A model generated the notes under the pieces. The model was not told the DNA's origin and made no database searches. It worked only from the letters and a program-made list of their open reading frames with translations. Below are positions 1 through 5,007 of a stretch of DNA of 5,984 nucleotides, piece by piece (the stretch's first letter is position 1; each line of letters opens with the position of its first letter). The position numbers and the translations under genes are program-made. Where the stretch lies: contig JALOMC010000162.1 in the NCBI GenBank assembly GCA_025455665.1, positions 1 through 5,984 on the forward strand, read 5' to 3'. The DNA is from Chitinophagaceae bacterium (GTDB lineage Bacteria; Bacteroidota; Bacteroidia; Chitinophagales; Chitinophagaceae).

Positions 1-492
1 ACCACCTACCCCGACACCGGGCTGGGAAAGCAACTGAAAACGGTAGCCAGCCTGATCAAAGGCGGCCTTGCTACCAGCGTGTACTACCTCAACCTCGGCA
101 GCTTTGACACCCACATAGGTCAGGCTGGCCAACAAGGGCGGCTACTGGCCGAACTGAACGGTGCGGTAGCAGCGTTTGTAACAGATCTGAAAATCCAAAA
201 CCGCTTCAATGATGTGTTGATTGCTACATTCAGCGAGTTTGGGCGCCGCGTAGCGCAAAATGCCAGTGCAGGTACAGATCATGGCACAGCCAATCAAATG
301 TTTTTTATTGGCGGAAAACTGCGGCAGCCGGGTATCATGAATACATTGCCCGACTTGACAAATCTCGATAACGGCGACCTGCGCTACAGCGTCGACTTCA
401 GGCGGGTGTACACCAATCTGCTGAACAGTTGGCTACAAACTGATGCCGGCTCTGTACTAAAAGCAAGTTTTGAACCTATTCAGATAGTGTAG
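1..492 (+). CDS. DUF1501 family protein, C-terminal part (5' end outside window)
   Basis: The reading frame is open from the first base and ends with TAG at 490-492, leaving 163 visible residues; the N-terminal part lies to the left of the window. The GTG at 79 is not the start, because in-frame sequence before it (YPDTGLGKQLKTVASLIKGG) already reads like the family. Motifs seen, numbered from the first codon: SFDTH at 34-38, FSEFGRRV at 77-84, GTDHG at 91-95, and DFRRVY near the C-terminus. This combination is typical of DUF1501 proteins, which are related to the alkaline phosphatase/sulfatase fold; His38, Asp93 and His94 are plausible metal ligands by that analogy (inference). No substrate is known. 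In Bacteroidota and Planctomycetota such genes often lie next to a DUF1800 gene, which would be expected just to the left but cannot be seen here. No convincing terminator hairpin follows the stop. Confidence 0.88.
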   Translation, partial: TTYPDTGLGKQLKTVASLIKGGLATSVYYLNLGSFDTHIGQAGQQGRLLAELNGAVAAFVTDLKIQNRFNDVLIATFSEFGRRVAQNASAGTDHGTANQMFFIGGKLRQPGIMNTLPDLTNLDNGDLRYSVDFRRVYTNLLNSWLQTDAGSVLKASFEPIQIV

Positions 493-626
493 AAAAGTTG
501 GACACAGCTCGTCCCACAGCGGGCATTATTTTCAGCAGAAATACGCAGCTTTTGTACCGGTTTACGATTGCAAATTTGCCAGCAGCAACGCCTAATCGTT
601 GTCAGTCACCAAAGCTTGTTTACCCT

Positions 627-634
627 TAATTTTG
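627..634 (+). promoter_or_regulatory. Putative Bacteroidota -7 promoter element before the small membrane ORF
   Basis: TAATTTTG matches the Bacteroidota -7 consensus TAnnTTTG exactly and lies 24 bases before the ATG at 659, which would give a leader of roughly 15-20 bases. The -33 element is weak: the nearest TTG (599-601) is 25 bases upstream, longer than the usual 19-21 spacing. The call rests on the -7 match and its position; it is not proof of transcription. Confidence 0.4.
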
Positions 635-658
635 CCACCGAAACTAACCCGTTCAAAC

Positions 659-766
659 ATGAAGGACATTCTGAAACGCTACTTCAGTACCGACAATGTG
701 CTAGCCTTCTTTATCTGGGCTTTCATCATGGCCATTGTCATCTACTGGAATAACAGTCACTATTAA
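659..766 (+). CDS. Small single-pass membrane protein, 35 residues, unknown function
   Basis: The ORF starts with ATG at 659-661 and ends with TAA at 764-766. The product begins MKDILKRYFSTDNV, continues with a hydrophobic helix at about residues 14-29 (rich in Leu, Phe, Ile, Ala, Val, with a Trp at 20), and ends WNNSHY. Lys2, Lys6 and Arg7 before the helix predict the N-terminus in the cytoplasm and a very short outer tail. Support for a real gene is the protein-like composition, an exact TAnnTTTG element 24 bases before the ATG, and a strong terminator beginning 26 bases after the stop. It is far below the size cut-off of most gene finders. I do not recognise the family; small respiratory-complex or transporter subunits have this size and topology, but nothing here ties it to one. 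A chance hydrophobic ORF cannot be excluded without homologues. Confidence 0.62.
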   Translation: MKDILKRYFSTDNVLAFFIWAFIMAIVIYWNNSHY

Positions 767-791
767 AAAAGAATTGCCGCCCGGCACCCAT

Positions 792-828
792 AAAAAAGAG
801 CCATTCTCAGCAGAATGGCTCTTTTTTT
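792..828. terminator. Strong bidirectional intrinsic terminator between the small ORF and scpA
   Basis: A perfect 16-bp inverted repeat (792-807 pairing with 812-827) has a 4-base loop at 808-811. The core GAGCCATTCT pairs with AGAATGGCTC and is flanked by six A on the left and seven T on the right. It therefore works as a hairpin plus U-tract in both directions, ending the plus-strand small ORF (stop at 766) and the minus-strand scpA (stop at 843). It is the clearest terminator in the window. Confidence 0.93.
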
Positions 829-842
829 ATCAAATCAATGCG

Positions 843-1643
843 CTAGTTCAATACAGGGTCGGCAATGATAGGAACAAGTACGTCGGACATAGCCGGACCC
901 TCGTCGTTCCACTCAATCAAAAAATTGTTTTTGCCCTCGCCAATCATGATACGGAAGTACTGCTGCTGTACCAGTTCCAGCATATTCAGAAACAGGAAGA
1001 TGGCATGTATGCGGTTTTCGCACACCTCAAATATCTTTTCAAAGCCCATGGAACGCTCAAAACGTACGGCCTGCAGCATGTACTCACGGGTTTCTTCCAT
1101 GCTGTAGTTGTACTTAAATACCACGTGCTGCGGCCGATTGTTTCGTTCGTGCACCCGTTTCATCAGCTTCTCAAAAGTCTTCATCAGCTTAAACAGGGTC
1201 ACGCTCTGTATTTCAGTGCCTTCGCCGGCCTCTTCGCCTATTTCATTCAGCTCCTGCTGTATGTTGCCCCGCTTCACCATCAGCATTCTGATAGCTTCCA
1301 GTTCAGCCATTTTCATGGAGGCCTCTTTGAAACGCTTGTACTCCAGAATCTTGTCTACCAGCTCCTGGCGGGGGTCAATTTCGTTTCCCTGCGCATCCAG
1401 CTCTTTGCGAGGCAGCAGCATCTTAGCCTTTATACGCATCAGCGTGCTTACAAACAGGATGAATTCGCTGCTCAGTTCAATGTTCAGCTTTTCCTGTGCA
1501 TGCACATAGGCCAAAAAATCTTTGATGATACGGGTGATCGGGATATTGTAGATATCCAGTTCGTCCCGCTCTATGAAAAACAGAAGCAGGTCGAACGGGC
1601 CCTCAAACTGAGGAAGCTTGATTTGATACGATATAGCTGCCAT
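843..1643 (-). CDS. scpA: Segregation and condensation protein A (kleisin subunit of SMC-ScpAB)
   Basis: ScpA is the kleisin that bridges the two heads of the SMC dimer and, with ScpB, forms the cytoplasmic condensin that compacts and segregates the chromosome. The 266-residue product starts MAAISYQIKLPQFEGPFDLL. The FEGPFDLLL motif (13-21) and following helices, including DIYNIPITRI (30-39), form the N-terminal domain that contacts the SMC neck. A charged helical middle (about 80-165) follows, then a C-terminal winged-helix domain (about 180-246) that binds the SMC cap. Length is normal for the family. The ATG at 1641-1643 is chosen because family homology starts there; the longer frame from 1757 reads through the terminator and promoter of the intergenic region. 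There is no Shine-Dalgarno sequence. No scpB gene is present nearby, so the partner must be encoded elsewhere. Transcription probably starts from the TACATTTG element at 1702-1709. Confidence 0.95.
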   Translation of the reverse strand: MAAISYQIKLPQFEGPFDLLLFFIERDELDIYNIPITRIIKDFLAYVHAQEKLNIELSSEFILFVSTLMRIKAKMLLPRKELDAQGNEIDPRQELVDKILEYKRFKEASMKMAELEAIRMLMVKRGNIQQELNEIGEEAGEGTEIQSVTLFKLMKTFEKLMKRVHERNNRPQHVVFKYNYSMEETREYMLQAVRFERSMGFEKIFEVCENRIHAIFLFLNMLELVQQQYFRIMIGEGKNNFLIEWNDEGPAMSDVLVPIIADPVLN

Positions 1644-1701
1644 ACTTACTAACCTCAACCCATCAGTATTGCAAACATTGTGCAACCATTGATGGACCAG
1701 C

Positions 1702-1732
1702 CAAATGTAAGCGCCTGAAAAAGCCCTGTAAA
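1702..1732 (-). promoter_or_regulatory. Putative scpA promoter (TTTA-N19-TACATTTG)
   Basis: On the minus strand an exact -7 element, TACATTTG (1702-1709), is preceded after 19 bases by TTTA (1729-1732), a 3-of-4 match to the Bacteroidota -33 TTTG. This predicts a leader of about 50 bases before the scpA ATG at 1643. The -33 part lies inside the left arm (1721-1732) of the preceding gene's terminator. A second, weaker candidate is AATGTTTG (minus strand of 1672-1679), with TTTG 22 bases upstream. Consensus matching only. Confidence 0.5.
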
Positions 1733-1751
1733 CGGGAGTTTTACAGGGCTT
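1718..1751 (-). terminator. Intrinsic terminator of the DUF3078 gene
   Basis: A 12-bp perfect inverted repeat (1721-1732 with 1740-1751, AAGCCCTGTAAA and its complement) encloses a 7-base loop. Read on the minus strand, the right side of the stem runs into five T (1722-1718), giving a standard hairpin and U-tract 21 bases after the DUF3078 stop at 1773. On the plus strand only a two-T end follows, so it is mainly a minus-strand terminator. Confidence 0.82.
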
Positions 1752-1772
1752 AATCACATGTGGAAAAACTGG

Positions 1773-2729
1773 TTAAAACTTGGCACTGGCCCCTAGCCCA
1801 AACGTGCCCAGGTACTGCAGCCTGGGGCCATTGAGGCCGGCCGGCTGTATGTCATTGTCGTAGGCCAGGTTGAGCAGGTAGCTCAGCGTGAGCCATTTGT
1901 TTACCTTGAATACGATGCTATTGGTCCAAAACAGATCAATGTTTTCCGGCTTGTTCAGGTAGTTGGAGTAGAGGTCGATCCGGCTGGAATAGTTGACGTT
2001 TTTCAAGATTTCCTTGTTGAAGTTGCCCGACAGAAATGCGCCAAACTGTGCATCTAATTTGCGCTCCGGGTCTACCCCATACAAGCTGGCCAACGGCTTT
2101 TCGCCAGCTGGTGGCGGGTTAGTACTGTAGCTGAAGGGATCGCCCGAAATGATTACCAGGCGGGCAGCCACTGGCGAAAAGAAAAGGCTGAAATGCTTAT
2201 TGGGCCGCCAATCTAGACCAGGTGTGAGCAGCATATAGGCCGGCGCAAAAAAGCCGGAAGTACGGCGTCTCGGATTGCTTTCGTAATCGTAGCCATTGGT
2301 AAACTGCGAACGCAGGTTGAATATGCCCGAAATCGACAGTGTTTTTTCAGGATTCAGCGCATGGCCGTACTTCGAAAAAAGGTCGAAGAAATCAGCTGTT
2401 TTGCGCAGTCCCTGCGACTGGTTGTTCAAATAAGCATAGCTGGCCTTGAGCGTATTGTCCCAGCTATTTCGCTTGCCTGCGTAGTTGGCATACAGGTCTA
2501 CAGAAGCACCAAGCGATAGCGCAAACTTTTCGGTAACGCCCACCCAATATGAGTTGTTTTGCTGCGAAATGGCCAAAGCAAACGTGCCACCAAATTTCCA
2601 GGGGGCTTTTTTGCTGGTATCGGCTGCTACTGCTTTATTGGTAGTCAGTTGGTCTATCTGCTTTCTGGCATCCTGCGCCATGCCAGTATATACCAGCAGC
2701 AGCAGTGCAAAGCTTATGCGTGTTTTCAT
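1773..2729 (-). CDS. DUF3078 outer-membrane beta-barrel protein
   Basis: The 318-residue precursor begins with a signal peptide, MKTRISFALLLLVYTGMA, probably cleaved before Gln19. The mature part has alternating aromatic and polar strands and ends with Phe (GASAKF), the usual C-terminal signal of outer-membrane barrels. Features resembling DUF3078 include W44-x-x-GG, a Ser/Gln/Asn stretch at 55-60, SWDN at 89-92, KTADFFDLFSKYG (110-122), SQFTNGYDY (141-149), and FFAPAYMLLTPGLDW (160-174) followed by FSPVAARL (184-191). Function is unknown for the family; a structural or transport role in the outer membrane is inferred. The ATG at 2727-2729 is preferred over an in-frame start at 2807, because the extra 26 residues would precede the signal peptide and overlap the promoter and terminator. 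It lies between mscL and scpA with its own putative promoter and terminator, so it is probably monocistronic. Confidence 0.88.
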   Translation of the reverse strand: MKTRISFALLLLVYTGMAQDARKQIDQLTTNKAVAADTSKKAPWKFGGTFALAISQQNNSYWVGVTEKFALSLGASVDLYANYAGKRNSWDNTLKASYAYLNNQSQGLRKTADFFDLFSKYGHALNPEKTLSISGIFNLRSQFTNGYDYESNPRRRTSGFFAPAYMLLTPGLDWRPNKHFSLFFSPVAARLVIISGDPFSYSTNPPPAGEKPLASLYGVDPERKLDAQFGAFLSGNFNKEILKNVNYSSRIDLYSNYLNKPENIDLFWTNSIVFKVNKWLTLSYLLNLAYDNDIQPAGLNGPRLQYLGTFGLGASAKF

Positions 2730-2752
2730 AGTCAGTTGATTTTGGGTAGGCA

Positions 2753-2783
2753 CAAAAATAGCCGGTGAGCACGAACTGCTAAA
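2753..2783 (-). promoter_or_regulatory. Putative promoter of the DUF3078 gene (TTTA-N19-TATTTTTG)
   Basis: The minus strand carries an exact -7 element, TATTTTTG (2753-2760), with TTTA (2780-2783) 19 bases upstream as a 3-of-4 -33 match. The element ends 23 bases before the ATG at 2729, implying a short leader. The layout is the same as that proposed for scpA. The T-run of the -7 element is also the probable U-tract of the mscL terminator. Confidence 0.55.
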
Positions 2784-2813
2784 GGATTGCTCCAACAGCT
2801 TTGCCACCGGCTA
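2754..2813 (-). terminator. Probable mscL terminator with a long loop
   Basis: A 9-bp perfect inverted repeat (TAGCCGGTG at 2759-2767 and CACCGGCTA at 2805-2813) separates 37 bases, and on the minus strand it is followed by five T (2758-2754). It starts 18 bases after the mscL stop at 2831. Inside the loop GAGCA/TGCTC (2767-2771 with 2788-2792) can add an inner stem, although its outermost base competes with the outer stem. The long loop is atypical, so efficiency is uncertain. The same bases carry the DUF3078 promoter elements. Confidence 0.5.
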
Positions 2814-2830
2814 CCCTTGCTTGTAGCAGG

Positions 2831-3202
2831 CTATTTTTTCAATGCATCACGTATTTCAGCCAGCAGCGCTTCTGTAGGCGTGGGGCCGGCCGGTGGCGGT
2901 GGCGCCTCGGCTTTTTTCATTTTGTTGATGCCCTTTACCACCAAAAACAAAACAAAGGCAATGACCACAAACGAAATAACGGCCGACAGAAAATTGCCAT
3001 ACTTGACAGCACCCCATTTCAGGTCTTTGATGTCTTGCAGATTGGCGGCTTTCAGTGCCGGATCGAGAATGAGGGGCGTGATCACATTGTCGATCAGCGA
3101 GGTAACGATGCTACCAAAAGCGCCGCCAATGACCACGCCAATGGCCAGATCGACTACGTTGCCTTTCACGGCAAACTCTTTGAACTCTTTCAAAAATCCC
3201 AT
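2831..3202 (-). CDS. mscL: Large-conductance mechanosensitive channel MscL
   Basis: MscL forms a homopentameric inner-membrane pore that opens under high membrane tension and releases small solutes after hypo-osmotic shock. The 123-residue product starts MGFLKEFKEFAVKGNVVDLA, the typical N-terminal amphipathic helix. TM1 follows at about 15-43, with the glycine-rich pore-lining stretch IGVVIGGAFG (21-30). A short periplasmic loop spans 44-68, TM2 about 69-91, then a KKAEAPPPP linker and a C-terminal helix TEALLAEIRDALKK that would form the cytoplasmic bundle. Length is slightly below the 136 residues of E. coli MscL because the periplasmic loop is short. The ATG at 3200-3202 matches the family start; the longer in-frame start at 3340 adds 46 unrelated residues and is rejected. 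The gene is divergent from the EamA transporter. Upstream, TATGTTTA (minus strand of 3225-3232) is a 7-of-8 -7 element without a clear -33 element. Confidence 0.96.
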   Translation of the reverse strand: MGFLKEFKEFAVKGNVVDLAIGVVIGGAFGSIVTSLIDNVITPLILDPALKAANLQDIKDLKWGAVKYGNFLSAVISFVVIAFVLFLVVKGINKMKKAEAPPPPAGPTPTEALLAEIRDALKK

Positions 3203-3371
3203 AGGTAAGTGTTTTTTAGGGTGATAAACATAATTGGAAAATAGCTCATTCCGGTCATTGCCACACACTGCTCTGCTACTTAGTACCCCGTCAGGCCCTT
3301 GCCTATCGCCAAATCCGTCATGAATAAATACCGCTTCCAAAGCAGTTTATGCTCACTTTTGCCCGGCAGCA

Positions 3372-4319
3372 GTGCAGCTAACACATCAACTATTTCATTT
3401 GAAAAAACCTGTCGACGCCTGGCTCAATTGGCTACTGTTTGTATTGCTCTGCCTCATTTGGGGCAGCTCATTCATCCTCATGAAATTGGGCCTGTACAAC
3501 CAACAGGGGCACCCTTTACTATCGGCCTACGAAGTAGCAGCACTGCGCATGTTAAGTGCGGGGCTGGTACTGCTGCCCCTGGCGCCGGCAGCCTTCCGGC
3601 GGCTGGCTACCCGCAGCACCCGCTGGTTTACCATTTTGTCGGGCTTGCTCGGTAGCTTTCTTCCCGCTTTTTTGTTTTGTCTGGCCGAAACCCGTATCGA
3701 TTCATCGCTGGCCGGTGCCATCAATGCCATGACCCCATTGTTTGTGCTACTGGTGGCCACCGGGCTGTACGGCACCAAAATCCCTTCGCACAAATGGCTG
3801 GGTATTATGATTGGTTTTGGCGGCTGCCTGTTGCTGTTTGGCGGTGCCAATATGAAGAGCCAGCCGCTGGCCTATGGCTTGCTGGCTGTATTGGCTACCA
3901 TTTGCTATGGCCTCAATGTAAACATGGTAAAAAGCCGGTTGCTACACGCCGGTTCGGTTGATATTGCTACCATTGCCTTTTCCTTTCTCATTGTGCCATC
4001 GGTGGCGGTATTGTGGGCCACCGGCTATTTTGGCAAAATGCAGCTGCGCACAGATTTGTGGGTGCCCACCGGCGCTTCTGTGGTGTTAGGCATATTTGGT
4101 ACAGCGCTGGCATCTATCCTCTTCTACATCCTGGTCAAAAGAGCAGGCATTATTTTCCCCTCATTGGTTACGTATGGCATTCCATTTGTGGCCATGGGCT
4201 GGGCCATTTTCTTTCATGAGCAACCTGGCTGGAACCAATATGCAGGTCTGGCAGTGATTTTAGCGGGTGTGTATTTGGCCAATCGGTCGGGCGGCAGCAA
4301 AAATCCCGCCGGCGGATAA
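3372..4319 (+). CDS. EamA/DMT-superfamily transporter (RhaT/YdcZ-like drug/metabolite permease)
   Basis: This 315-residue inner-membrane protein has ten predicted membrane segments arranged as two EamA repeats. The first repeat begins with WLLFVLLCLIWGSSFILMK (20-38), where the WGSSF motif is typical of the family, and contains ALRM (57-60). The hairpin ending in GGCLLLFGGANMK closes it. The second starts at about LAYGLLAVLATICYGLNV and ends with QYAGLAVILAGVYLANR. DMT transporters export or import small metabolites such as amino acids, but the substrate cannot be read from sequence. The start is uncertain. GTG at 3372 gives the longest frame back to the in-frame TGA at 3321. TTG at 3399 (giving MKKPVDAWLNW) begins nearer the first helix and is preceded by AT-rich sequence as expected in this phylum; no ATG lies upstream of the first helix. 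The stop lies within the loop of a terminator hairpin. Confidence 0.92.
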   Translation: MQLTHQLFHLKKPVDAWLNWLLFVLLCLIWGSSFILMKLGLYNQQGHPLLSAYEVAALRMLSAGLVLLPLAPAAFRRLATRSTRWFTILSGLLGSFLPAFLFCLAETRIDSSLAGAINAMTPLFVLLVATGLYGTKIPSHKWLGIMIGFGGCLLLFGGANMKSQPLAYGLLAVLATICYGLNVNMVKSRLLHAGSVDIATIAFSFLIVPSVAVLWATGYFGKMQLRTDLWVPTGASVVLGIFGTALASILFYILVKRAGIIFPSLVTYGIPFVAMGWAIFFHEQPGWNQYAGLAVILAGVYLANRSGGSKNPAGG

Positions 4320-4335
4320 GCGCAGCGGGATTTTC
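4299..4335. terminator. Bidirectional terminator between the EamA transporter and frr
   Basis: A 10-bp perfect inverted repeat (AAAATCCCGC at 4300-4309, GCGGGATTTT at 4325-4334) encloses a 15-base loop holding the transporter's TAA (4317-4319). The plus strand ends in four T; on the minus strand the left arm gives five T (4303-4299), so it can also end frr transcripts 34 bases after the frr stop. The left arm encodes the transporter's last residues (KNPAGG), so terminator and coding sequence overlap. Confidence 0.8.
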
Positions 4336-4367
4336 GCACAAGCAGATTAAAAATATCTGGCTATTGC

Positions 4368-4931
4368 TTACACAGTCATGATTTCTTTTTCTTTCGCGTC
4401 CAGGTGCTTCTCTACCAGCGCTATGTAGCGATCGGTCAGCTGCTGAATATCCGTCTCGGCATCTTTAGCAGCATCTTCGCTCAGGCCGTCTTTTTGCATC
4501 TTTTTCACCTTTTCTATGGCATCTCGGCGCAGGTTGCGAATGGCTACTTTGGCATGCTCGCCTTCGCCGCCCGATTTCTTAACCAGCTCACGCCGGCGTT
4601 CTTCTGTAAGCGGTGGCAGAAAAATGCGGATGATGTTGCCGTCGTTTTGAGGTGTCACACCAATATTGGCTTGCAAAATAGATCGCTCTATGGGTTGCAA
4701 CATGTTCTTTTCCCATGGCTGTATTGTAAGTGTGCGGGCATCCAATACCGAAATGTTGCCCACCTGATTGATGGGCGTCGGATTGCCGTAGTAGTCTACC
4801 ACCAACCCATCCAGCATTTGCGGGGTTGCTTTTCCTGCTCTTACCTTGGCCAATTCTCCTTCCAGGTGATTGATTGCCTTGCGCATCGACTCCTCAGTTT
4901 CCCTGATCAGGAGTCCGGTATCTGTTGACAT
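4368..4931 (-). CDS. frr: Ribosome recycling factor (RRF)
   Basis: RRF binds the post-termination ribosome and, with EF-G, splits it into subunits so it can start again; it is essential in most bacteria. The 187-residue product has the normal family length (E. coli 185). Domain I, a three-helix bundle, is made of residues about 1-30 and 105-187; domain II is the beta/alpha/beta insertion between. Diagnostic stretches are VRAGKATPQMLDGLVVDYYG (30-49), LPPLTEERRRELVKK (105-119) and AIRNLRRDAIEKVKK (130-144); Arg132 lies in the conserved RN-RRD motif that contacts 23S rRNA. The ATG at 4929-4931 gives the usual N-terminus. pyrH, a frequent neighbour, is not directly upstream; a polyprenyl-phosphate sugar transferase gene is, 76 bases away and codirectional. 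An exact TAGGTTTG element upstream suggests an independent promoter, though readthrough is possible because no terminator is seen between them. Confidence 0.97.
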   Translation of the reverse strand: MSTDTGLLIRETEESMRKAINHLEGELAKVRAGKATPQMLDGLVVDYYGNPTPINQVGNISVLDARTLTIQPWEKNMLQPIERSILQANIGVTPQNDGNIIRIFLPPLTEERRRELVKKSGGEGEHAKVAIRNLRRDAIEKVKKMQKDGLSEDAAKDAETDIQQLTDRYIALVEKHLDAKEKEIMTV

Positions 4932-4951
4932 AACGGTGCTTTTTGGGTGGG

Positions 4952-4959
4952 CAAACCTA
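4952..4959 (-). promoter_or_regulatory. Putative -7 promoter element of frr
   Basis: TAGGTTTG on the minus strand matches TAnnTTTG exactly and ends 20 bases before the frr ATG at 4931, a spacing like that of the DUF3078 gene. At 19 bases upstream the -33 position reads CTGG, a poor match to TTTG, so this is a half-supported promoter. Confidence 0.4.
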
Positions 4960-5007
4960 ACAGAAAAGCTTGATTCTACCAGCGATCACTACCACCTGGC
5001 TTTCAGG

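Noticed and set aside
570..579. Perfect 10-bp palindrome GCAAATTTGC upstream of the small ORF
   Set aside because: It could be a regulator site, but a single short palindrome in AT-rich intergenic DNA is expected by chance and nothing links it to a regulator.
568..753. Plus-strand ORF of 61 codons starting with TTG
   Set aside because: It overlaps the 35-residue membrane ORF in another frame, crosses the putative promoter, and has an unremarkable sequence with no domain or membrane helix.
775..786. Short GC-rich inverted repeat TGCCG-CC-CGGCA after the small ORF
   Set aside because: The stem is at most 4-5 bp with a very tight loop and no T-run follows directly; the strong terminator at 792-828 explains termination here.
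735..1652. Long plus-strand ORF of 305 codons antisense to scpA
   Set aside because: It mirrors the minus-strand scpA almost exactly, has low-complexity His/Gln/Leu-rich composition, resembles no family, and runs straight through the strong terminator at 792-828. The scpA reading has clear domain motifs.
1644..1757. N-terminal extension of scpA from an upstream ATG at 1757
   Set aside because: The extra 38 codons translate the DUF3078 terminator hairpin and the scpA promoter; ScpA homology begins at the ATG at 1643.
3203..3340. 46-residue N-terminal extension of mscL
   Set aside because: MscL proteins begin with the amphipathic helix that starts at 3202; the extension has no resemblance to the family and fills the divergent intergenic region.
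4404..4928. Plus-strand ORF of 174 codons antisense to frr
   Set aside because: It lies wholly on the complement of frr, an unmistakable essential gene, and its translation is Cys/His/Leu-rich without recognisable motifs.
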